From positions 6,271-18,828 of the forward strand of contig DOZP01000215.1 of the NCBI GenBank assembly GCA_003517945.1: 12,558 nt of DNA, read 5' to 3'. The notes below the pieces were generated by a model that ran no database searches, had not been told where the DNA came from, and saw only the letters and a list, made by a program, of their open reading frames with translations. The stretch's first letter is position 1; each line of letters begins with the position of its first letter. Positions 5,597 to 12,558 of this stretch are shown piece by piece. Made by a program: the position numbers and the translations under genes. The DNA comes from Porphyromonadaceae bacterium (lineage in GTDB: Bacteria; Bacteroidota; Bacteroidia; Bacteroidales; Tannerellaceae).

Positions 5597-8320
5597 ATGA
5601 AAAAGAAATTACGTTTTTTATTTTTTATTTTTCTGTGTGTATCCGGTATTCAATTGCATGCGCAAAAACACCAAAATGTGCCTGTTGGCGGAGGCTATCA
5701 GGTAACGTCCGAAGGAGCCTGGTGTTGGTTTGCCGACCCTCGTGCGTTGCATTATGAAAACGAGAGCGGAACGATTAACAAAACCTATATCGGATACATT
5801 GATACGCACGGCAATATCAAAGCTATGCAGTACGATTTTAAGGAAAAAAGCCAGGAAGAAGTGCTGATTCGCTCTTATTTTCAGCCGGACGATCACGATA
5901 ATCCTACGTTTCTGGTATTGCCCGACGAACGGATTATGATTTTCTATTCTCGCCATACGGATGAAGCCTGCTTCTATTACCGGGTATCTCAAATACCGGG
6001 TGATATCACTACTTTGGGAGAAGAGAAGATAATCAGGACCCAACACAATACCACCTATCCGTCACCATTTATCCCGGCAGACGATCCCGGGCATATTTAT
6101 CTCTGTTGGCGAGGCATCGGCTGGCATCCCACTATTGCGCAATTGTCGCTACCCGATGCCGCGGACAATATTTCTGTAACGTGGGGGCCTTATCAGATGG
6201 TGAAATCTACCGGAGCCCGCCCTTATGCCAAATACATGTCCAACGGAAAGGATAAAATTTATTTTACATATACCACCGGGCATCCGGATAATGAACTGCC
6301 GAATGACCTTTATTTTAATTACATCGACATCAAGACCTTGCAATTGCAGGACGTCAAAGGGAATACCTTGTCGACCATAGCAGTCGGGCCGTTTCAAGTA
6401 GACAAGACCGACGGTTACGTTTCACGTTTTCCGGCTACTGTAGTCGATCATCCGTCGGAACGCGACTGGGTATGGCAGGTTGCAACCGATACGAAAGGCA
6501 ATCCTGTAATAGCGATGGTGCGCATCAGCGATGATAAAGAATCTCACGATTATTATTATGCCAGGTGGAACGGGCGGGAGTGGAAAAAAACGTTTCTATC
6601 CAATGCCGGCGGACATTTTCATCAAACGCCGGGTTTTGAAAAATGTTACAGCGGCGGCATGGCGATTGATCCCGCCGACGCAAATGTAATCTATTGCTCG
6701 CTGCCCATTGAAGGAAAGCATGGCAAAGTATACGAGATCGTGAAATATATGCTGAACGAAAATGGGGAGATTCTTTCTTCTATACCGGTGACCAAGGATT
6801 CAAAGCAGAACAATGTGCGCCCGTACGTGATTCCCGGATCGGAAGGTACGCCCTTACGGCTGACGTGGATGACGGGCGAATATTACGATTGGATTGTCAG
6901 GCCGCAGCGTCCGTTAGCATTTAATACGGGCATCGCCTGCGATTTCAAAGGATTTCCGGATAAGAAAGAGAAAAACAACGTCCTGTCAGGTGAAAACTTT
7001 CAATTCAATATCGACAAGGATTTTACATTAGAGCAAACCATTACGCCGGATACAAACAATTATCAGGGTTCGCTGTTGCAACTTGGCGACTTGGAATACT
7101 TCCTCAACGGCCAAACCCTGAAACCCGAAGTGCGGTATAAAGGAAAGGTATATGCAAGTACCAACGTACTCGGCACATCGGACGGTTGGAAAACCGGCGG
7201 ACATGGTACGGACGGAAAGTGGCGCGATCCGTTCAAATATGAGCAGTTCCGTTTAAGAATGGAGTATCAGGGAGGCATTCTCTGCGTATATATTAACGGT
7301 TTATTAGATCAGAAAGTTAATTTGCTCTGTGCGCCCAAACATAAAATCCCTACCGAGAAAGATATGGGCGCTTACCTTTTCGTTTATTTTACCGATCCTA
7401 CGCACAGCCTCTTCATGGCTACCAGCCGTGACGGCTATACGTTCACGGCAGTCAACGACGGAAAGCCGGTTATGGCAGGCGACACCCTGGCTACGCAAAA
7501 GGGAATCCGTGATCCGCATATCTATCGCGGCCCCGACGGAGCTTTTTATATGGCCATGACAGACCTGCATATTTTCGGCAAACAGGCAGGCTATCGCACG
7601 ACCGACTGGGAGCGCCCTTCCGAACAGTATGATTGGGGGAACAACCGCGGTTTTGTATTGATGAAATCGTTCGACCTGATTCATTGGACACGTAGTGTGG
7701 TACATATTGAAAAGTTCTTTCCCGAATTGAACGTTTCTTGCGCTTGGGCTCCCGAAACCATCTATGATCCGGTGGCAAAGAAAATGATGATCTACTTCAC
7801 CATGCGTTTGGACGGCAAAGGAAAAACAAAGCTCTACTATGCCTACACGGATGATGAATTCACGAAATTAGTTTCTAAACCCGAAATATTATTCCATTAT
7901 CCCAATCCGGACGTACAGGTTCTTGATGCGGACATCACGGCGATACCCGATGGGCGTTATTGCATGATGTTCGTAGCGCAAGAATCTCCCGGAGGTATCC
8001 GTATGGCTTTTTCCGACAGCATCCATTCGGGATACAAATATGAAGATTTGTGGGCGGATGCCGAACCCGGCGCTTGCGAAGCGCCCAATATATGGAAGCG
8101 TATCGGCGAAGATAAATGGGTGCTGATGTACGACATATTTAGCATCAAACCCCATAATTTCGGCTTTGTAGAAACAACCGGTTTTAAAACATTCGATAGT
8201 CTCGGACATTTCAACCGGGGAGTGATGAAAATGACCAATACGGTTTCGCCCAAACATGGAGCCATTATTCAGATCACGGCCGAAGAGGCGGACCGGTTAG
8301 AAAAATATTGGAATCAATAA
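5597..8320 (+). CDS. Secreted BNR_4 propeller - beta-sandwich - GH43 fusion enzyme
   Basis: Large exported carbohydrate-active protein, 907 residues. A signal peptide occupies residues 1-22 (LFFIFLCVSGIQLHA). Residues about 30-440 match the BNR_4 seven-bladed propeller: GAWCWFADPRALHY (40-53), DDHDNPTFLVLPD (98-110), YSRH (117-120), YPSPF (154-158) and RPYAKYMSNGKDKIYFTY (208-225) with TGHP (227-230). Relatives of this fold include rhamnose-uronate lyases and the GH145 glycosidases. Residues about 460-580 look like a lectin-type beta-sandwich. Residues about 585-880 form a GH43-like domain with a complete triad: D639 in GIRDPHIYRGPDG, D779 in LDADIT and E828 in ACEAPNIW. WAPETIYDP at 717-725 is also typical, and the domain recalls the uncharacterised Bt3655-like GH43 group. 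Two catalytic domains in one chain suggest that a side chain or cap and its neighbouring linkage are attacked together; this is inference. The stop is 17 bases before the HTCS start. Confidence 0.88.
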   Translation: MKKKLRFLFFIFLCVSGIQLHAQKHQNVPVGGGYQVTSEGAWCWFADPRALHYENESGTINKTYIGYIDTHGNIKAMQYDFKEKSQEEVLIRSYFQPDDHDNPTFLVLPDERIMIFYSRHTDEACFYYRVSQIPGDITTLGEEKIIRTQHNTTYPSPFIPADDPGHIYLCWRGIGWHPTIAQLSLPDAADNISVTWGPYQMVKSTGARPYAKYMSNGKDKIYFTYTTGHPDNELPNDLYFNYIDIKTLQLQDVKGNTLSTIAVGPFQVDKTDGYVSRFPATVVDHPSERDWVWQVATDTKGNPVIAMVRISDDKESHDYYYARWNGREWKKTFLSNAGGHFHQTPGFEKCYSGGMAIDPADANVIYCSLPIEGKHGKVYEIVKYMLNENGEILSSIPVTKDSKQNNVRPYVIPGSEGTPLRLTWMTGEYYDWIVRPQRPLAFNTGIACDFKGFPDKKEKNNVLSGENFQFNIDKDFTLEQTITPDTNNYQGSLLQLGDLEYFLNGQTLKPEVRYKGKVYASTNVLGTSDGWKTGGHGTDGKWRDPFKYEQFRLRMEYQGGILCVYINGLLDQKVNLLCAPKHKIPTEKDMGAYLFVYFTDPTHSLFMATSRDGYTFTAVNDGKPVMAGDTLATQKGIRDPHIYRGPDGAFYMAMTDLHIFGKQAGYRTTDWERPSEQYDWGNNRGFVLMKSFDLIHWTRSVVHIEKFFPELNVSCAWAPETIYDPVAKKMMIYFTMRLDGKGKTKLYYAYTDDEFTKLVSKPEILFHYPNPDVQVLDADITAIPDGRYCMMFVAQESPGGIRMAFSDSIHSGYKYEDLWADAEPGACEAPNIWKRIGEDKWVLMYDIFSIKPHNFGFVETTGFKTFDSLGHFNRGVMKMTNTVSPKHGAIIQITAEEADRLEKYWNQ

Positions 8321-8337
8321 AATCTGAGTGGGAAAAA

Positions 8338-11300
8338 ATGAAATCGCTAAGGCAAGTAATACTTGCACTCTTATTGCTGCTTGCGGCAACCGAAGCGGCT
8401 CCGATTATACATCATTTACAATTTGAACAACTTTCTGCGCCTCAGGTTTTGCCTACGAACGAAGTGCAGAAGGTTTATCAGGATAAAGACGGATTTATGT
8501 GGTTTGCTACCCGCAACGGCCTTTGCCGGTATGACGGATACGAAACGACGCTTTATAAATCCAATCTCTATGCTCCGGGATTGTTGACGAATAATAGTAT
8601 CACTTGCCTGGCAGATGACGGTAATGATCTGTGGATCGGTACGGCAGAAGGACTAAATGCACTGAATAAAAAGACCGGCGAGGTGCGCAAATACTTTCTG
8701 TATCCATCTGTTCCCAACAATGTGGTCTCTGCTCTGTGTGTTACGCAGGATGGTACGATTTGGTTAGGCACCGACGAAGGCTTATGCCGTTATGTACCCG
8801 ATAAAGATATTTTTGTCCGTTGTGGAGGCGACTTCGCGGGCGGGAGATTAACTCATGCTTCTATCAAGTCTTTGCTCGAAGATTCCGACGGTGATCTTTG
8901 GATTGGAACTTGGACACAAGGATTGTACCGGTATACTCCATCTACGGGTAAAGTGGAAATATATCCTCAAGTAAATGAGCGGAATTCATCACATATTATT
9001 TATGAAGATAGCCATAAAAATATATGGGTAGGTAGTTGGGGATGCGGACTTTTCAGGCTGGAGAATCCAAAAGATATGGAGCGTATTTCTTATACATGTT
9101 ACCTGCATACGGCAGGCGACGAAATGAGTTTGTCCGATAACATTGTGTATGATATTAGTGAGGATACGAATACACGTTCTCTTTGGGTCGGTACCCGGAG
9201 TGGCTTAAGCATACTGAAATTAGATGATCCCGAAATTTTTATTAATTATAAACCGGGAAAATCGGCTTATCTTATTCCTTCCGATGAAATCAATTCGATT
9301 TTGCGGGATGATCAGAATAATATGTGGATAGGAACAATCGGCGGTGGCGTGTTGAAAGCAAATACGCACGAAACGTTATTCAATCTGCATACACTTCATT
9401 TCGGAGACGAAGATATTCCGGTAACTTCTGTTCGCGCACTGTTTGCAGATGCCGACCGGAATTTGTGGATTGGAGTCGGTACGTATGGATTGGCCCGCAA
9501 AGAGTTTGCAACGGGAGAATTGAAAATGTATTCGCATATACCTGAATTTTCGGAAGTTTCCGCATTGCCTTCGCTTACTTCCGTTTTGCAGCGTAAAAAG
9601 AATGGTGAGATTTGGTTTGGTATCTATAATGGGGGGATTTACATTTACAAAAAAGGTGAGAAAGTCAGGCATTTGACGAGTGAGAACTGCGACTTTCTTA
9701 CATCTCTCAGCGTATCGGCTCTATACGAAGACGAAGAAGGTAACTGTTGGGTAGGGATGCGTGGCGGCTTGGGAGTGAGCCTGGCGGACGGAACGAGTTA
9801 TCGTTTTGACAAAATGCAGTTTGCCGACAGCCTGTCTGCCGACTGGATTTATGTGAGAGACATTGTAAAAGAAACGGATCATAGTGTATGGGTGGCAACC
9901 TCTAATTGGGGGGTGATCCATATAACGGGGGATATACGTCAACCCTCCACATTGAAATATGAGAATTATAGCTATAACAATGAGCAATTGACTACGAATA
10001 CGGTTTTCTGTTTGCAGATTGATCGCAACGGAAGGCTTTGGGCGGGAACGGAAGGAGGAGGCTTGTATTTGTACGACCGGGAGAACAATCGATTTGAAGA
10101 GAAGAATCAAACGTATAATATCCCCGGAGATGTCATTCTGAGTATGGAAGAAGATAAGAGTGGCGGTTTGTGGTTGAGTACCAATTCCGGATTGATCAAC
10201 CTTAAAGTGGCAGCCGTTGGCAGTGACTTTTCCACTCGTGTGTATACATCGGCCGATGGGCTGCAAGATAATATGGTCGTCAGTTCTTCGTGCAACGATG
10301 GTGAAGAGCTGTTTTTCGGGGGACACAGCGGATATAATAGTTTTTCCCCTGAAAAAATGGATGTTTCATGCCGGGAAGTTAAATTTCTGATAACGGATAT
10401 GAAGATATTCAATCATTCGTATGCCGGATTGCCGTCTGAGGCGAAGCAGGAAATCTCTCCTGTAATACCGACTTATGCCCGCGAGGTGAAGCTTCCTTAT
10501 AAGTACAACAATTTTAGTATTGAGTTTGCATCGCTTACGTATAAGAATCCCGAATTAAACAGGTATGCGTATCGCCTTCTTCATTTTGATACCGACTGGT
10601 TATATACCGGTGCCGAACGGCGTTTTGCTTACTACAACAACCTGCCGAGCGGCACCTATACGTTTCAATTGAAAGCGACTAATGAAAACGGCGTATGGAG
10701 TAATTACATCCGCGAACTGACGGTGGTAGTACTCCCTCCGCCTTGGGCTACCTGGTGGGCGTATGTCATCTATGTGGTCGTCTCATTGGGAATGATCTGG
10801 CTCTTCTACCGGATAGCAAAGAACCGGATGTTATTACGAAACGAATTGCGGGTCAGGGAGATAGAAAAGGCGAGAGCGGAAGAACTCAATCATGCAAAAC
10901 TGCAATTCTTTACAAATGTCTCCCACGAATTATTGACGCCGCTGACGATCATTTCGGCTTCGGTGGATGAACTGAAAATACAAGCTCCTGCCCACAGTGA
11001 TTTATACGCGGTGATCAGTAGCAATGCACAGCGGCTGATACGGTTACTGCAACAAATTCTTGAATTCCGGAAAGCGGAAAGCGGCAATCTGAAACTTCGG
11101 GTGTCGCTCGGCGATCTGGTTACTTTTGTGAAGAAAGAGGCCGAGAGCTTCTCTCCATTGGCGAGGAAACACAAGATGCACTTTTCCGTACTGTGCGATC
11201 CGGAATCCATTATGGGTTATTTCGATGTTGATAAATTGGATAAAATCTTGTATAATCTACTTTCCAACGCTGCCAAATACAATAAAAAAGGAGGATTTAT

Positions 11301-12450
11301 CCGGATAACGTTGACCTGTGATGAAGATAAAGATTTTGTTCTTTTACGGATTAAAGATGACGGTGGCGGCATCTCGAAAGAGAAACAAGCGACGCTCTTC
11401 GAGCGTTTTTACGAAGGAGACTACCGCAAGTTTAATACCATTGGTACGGGAATCGGGCTATCGCTGACGAAAGACTTGGTGAAACTGCACGAGGGAACGA
11501 TCCGGGTAGATAGCGAAGAAGGAAAAGGTACGGAGTTTACGGTGAGATTGCCCATCGACCGCTCTTATTACCGGGAAGAACAAATAGATGAAGGCATCGT
11601 ATTGCCCATGCAAAAGACGGCGAACGACTACGAGCAACAAGAAGAGACGATCAATACCCGTACGCAGATAAAGAAAACGAATCCGAACATTCTGGTGGTG
11701 GAAGATAATGAGGATTTATTGCAATTGATGATGAAATTGCTCGGTCAGGAATATAATATATTTACGGCCGGGAATGGAAAAGAAGGCATAGCCGTGTTGG
11801 AGAATGAAGACATTGATCTGATTGTATCCGATGTGATGATGCCTGAGATGGACGGCATAGCGTTTTGCAAATACGTAAGAAGCAATCTGGAGATCAGCCA
11901 TATCCCCATCATCTTGTTAACAGCCAAAAGCAAGGAAGAAGACCGGGCGGAAGCCTATGAAACAGGTGCGGATGCTTTTATCGGCAAACCCTTCCACCTG
12001 CCGGTGTTGTATGCCCGCATCCGTAATCTGCTGAAACTTAAAAAACGCATGGCGCACGATTTTAAGAACCAATTGGTGTTTGAAATGAAAGACCTGAATT
12101 ATACCAGTTTGGATGAAGATTTCATGAGGCGCGCCATCGAATGCGTGAACAATCATCTGAAAGACGGCGAGTTCGATCAGCCGCAGTTTGTAGTCGAGAT
12201 GAGAACCAGCAAGTCTACCCTGTATAAAAAGTTAAAGTCTTTGACCGGTCTCAATACTTCCGCCTTTATCCGCAATGTCCGCCTGAAAGCGGCCTGCCGG
12301 ATGATGGAAGAAAAGGGCGCCAATATTCGTGTGTCCGAATTAGCTTATGCCGTAGGCTTCAACGATCCTAAATATTTCAGCGCCTGCTTCAAAAAAGAAT
12401 TCGGCATGTTACCTTCCGAATATATCGAACGTTTTATCCAGGAAGAATGA
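8338..12450 (+). CDS. Hybrid two-component system sensor/regulator (HTCS)
   Basis: One-protein signalling system of Bacteroidota that senses oligosaccharides in the periplasm and regulates glycan-use genes. The ATG at 8338 gives 1370 residues and starts directly with a signal/anchor sequence (MKSLRQVILALLLLLAA); an in-frame TTG at 8308 would add ten polar residues and overlap the previous gene, so it is rejected. Fourteen Reg_prop-type repeats follow, with their Trp (Phe in the last) near residues 55, 99, 142, 188, 230, 283, 330, 377, 426, 471, 518, 568, 612 and 659, consistent with two seven-bladed propellers. Then come a Y_Y_Y domain (about 720-800), a transmembrane helix (about 807-825), HisKA with H863 in SHELLTPL, and an ATPase domain with N977, DDGGG (1007-1011) and GTGIG (1036-1040). 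The receiver domain has D1165 in SDVMMPEMDG and K1217 in GKPF. An AraC-type HTH ends the protein (about 1280-1370). All key residues are intact, so it should be active. It is probably co-transcribed with the two enzymes. Confidence 0.97.
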   Translation: MKSLRQVILALLLLLAATEAAPIIHHLQFEQLSAPQVLPTNEVQKVYQDKDGFMWFATRNGLCRYDGYETTLYKSNLYAPGLLTNNSITCLADDGNDLWIGTAEGLNALNKKTGEVRKYFLYPSVPNNVVSALCVTQDGTIWLGTDEGLCRYVPDKDIFVRCGGDFAGGRLTHASIKSLLEDSDGDLWIGTWTQGLYRYTPSTGKVEIYPQVNERNSSHIIYEDSHKNIWVGSWGCGLFRLENPKDMERISYTCYLHTAGDEMSLSDNIVYDISEDTNTRSLWVGTRSGLSILKLDDPEIFINYKPGKSAYLIPSDEINSILRDDQNNMWIGTIGGGVLKANTHETLFNLHTLHFGDEDIPVTSVRALFADADRNLWIGVGTYGLARKEFATGELKMYSHIPEFSEVSALPSLTSVLQRKKNGEIWFGIYNGGIYIYKKGEKVRHLTSENCDFLTSLSVSALYEDEEGNCWVGMRGGLGVSLADGTSYRFDKMQFADSLSADWIYVRDIVKETDHSVWVATSNWGVIHITGDIRQPSTLKYENYSYNNEQLTTNTVFCLQIDRNGRLWAGTEGGGLYLYDRENNRFEEKNQTYNIPGDVILSMEEDKSGGLWLSTNSGLINLKVAAVGSDFSTRVYTSADGLQDNMVVSSSCNDGEELFFGGHSGYNSFSPEKMDVSCREVKFLITDMKIFNHSYAGLPSEAKQEISPVIPTYAREVKLPYKYNNFSIEFASLTYKNPELNRYAYRLLHFDTDWLYTGAERRFAYYNNLPSGTYTFQLKATNENGVWSNYIRELTVVVLPPPWATWWAYVIYVVVSLGMIWLFYRIAKNRMLLRNELRVREIEKARAEELNHAKLQFFTNVSHELLTPLTIISASVDELKIQAPAHSDLYAVISSNAQRLIRLLQQILEFRKAESGNLKLRVSLGDLVTFVKKEAESFSPLARKHKMHFSVLCDPESIMGYFDVDKLDKILYNLLSNAAKYNKKGGFIRITLTCDEDKDFVLLRIKDDGGGISKEKQATLFERFYEGDYRKFNTIGTGIGLSLTKDLVKLHEGTIRVDSEEGKGTEFTVRLPIDRSYYREEQIDEGIVLPMQKTANDYEQQEETINTRTQIKKTNPNILVVEDNEDLLQLMMKLLGQEYNIFTAGNGKEGIAVLENEDIDLIVSDVMMPEMDGIAFCKYVRSNLEISHIPIILLTAKSKEEDRAEAYETGADAFIGKPFHLPVLYARIRNLLKLKKRMAHDFKNQLVFEMKDLNYTSLDEDFMRRAIECVNNHLKDGEFDQPQFVVEMRTSKSTLYKKLKSLTGLNTSAFIRNVRLKAACRMMEEKGANIRVSELAYAVGFNDPKYFSACFKKEFGMLPSEYIERFIQEE

Positions 12451-12458
12451 ATCATCCG

Positions 12459-12558
12459 TCAACGAGTTGTTGTTTCTAACGGCGAAGCGCTTTCTTTAAA
12501 AAACTCTTCCTGGAGACGAAGCGTTGCTTGATCCTCTTTCCTGACTTCCGCGATTTTC
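12459..12558 (-). CDS. Possible C-terminal end of a convergent gene (partial, unidentified)
   Basis: On the - strand the frame ending at the TGA at 12461-12459 is open to the window edge and encodes 32 residues ending in SPLETTTR, of mixed charge. A second - strand frame, ending at the TAG at 12478-12476, is also open and encodes a strongly basic 26-residue tail ending in FLKKALRR. Only one of the two can be the real gene. The first is preferred slightly for its balanced composition and ordinary codons. The tails do not match any family I recognise. If real, the gene converges with the HTCS, with 8 bases between the stops in the preferred frame. Confidence 0.3.
   Translation of the reverse strand, partial: KIAEVRKEDQATLRLQEEFFKESASPLETTTR

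Noticed and set aside
8308..8337. TTG start for the HTCS overlapping the fusion-enzyme stop
   Set aside because: It adds ten polar residues ahead of a good signal sequence; the ATG at 8338 directly precedes that sequence and has an A-rich leader.
9721..10326. 201-codon open frame on the - strand inside the HTCS gene
   Set aside because: It is fully antisense to the conserved repeat domain, shows no recognisable motif, and is explained by codon bias of the real gene.
12470..12520. Repeated CGAAGCG words near the right edge as a direct repeat or attachment site
   Set aside because: The shared word is only seven bases, lies in a probable coding region, and has no flanking mobile-element gene.

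Overview
The window looks like a chromosomal segment from a Bacteroidales bacterium (Bacteroides/Parabacteroides-like). Three things point there: Bacteroidota-type promoter elements (TAnnTTTG, one with a correctly spaced TTTG), AT-rich leaders without clear Shine-Dalgarno sequences, and a full-length hybrid two-component system (HTCS), the regulator class typical of polysaccharide-utilisation loci in this group. No rRNA, tRNA, CRISPR array, insertion sequence or integrase was seen. Coding density is high and no gene-free stretch exceeds 300 bases.

Layout, left to right. (1) Positions 1-960 hold the C-terminal three quarters of a major-facilitator transporter on the + strand, cut by the window edge. 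(2) Positions 1060-1839 hold a DUF5131 (phage Gp37/Gp68-type) protein of unknown function; it is richer in G+C than the transporter and has its own -7 element. (3) Positions 1919-4318, on the - strand, are a tight three-gene operon, cobT-cobS-cobC, for the late (nucleotide-loop) steps of cobalamin assembly. It is read from a textbook Bacteroidota promoter at 4339-4369. The usual partner cobU is not in the window. (4) Positions 4507-12450, on the + strand and divergent from cob, form a carbohydrate locus: a secreted GH43-like enzyme, a secreted BNR_4 propeller-GH43 fusion, and a 1370-residue HTCS that starts 17 bases after the fusion gene. (5) The last 100 bases probably contain the 3' end of a gene on the - strand.

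How the parts may work together. CobT activates the lower-ligand base, CobS joins it to adenosylcobinamide-GDP, and CobC removes the phosphate; the order of CobS and CobC action varies between models. In the carbohydrate block, the HTCS sensor (two seven-bladed propellers by my count of 14 repeats) would detect an oligosaccharide in the periplasm. Its DNA-binding output would control the neighbouring enzyme genes. No SusC/SusD pair is present in the window, so this is either the edge of a larger locus or an enzyme-plus-sensor cassette. The substrate cannot be read from the sequence. Of everything here, the fusion enzyme, the standalone GH43 protein with Asp at the usual Glu position, and the SusCD-less HTCS cassette are the parts most likely to hold undescribed biology.
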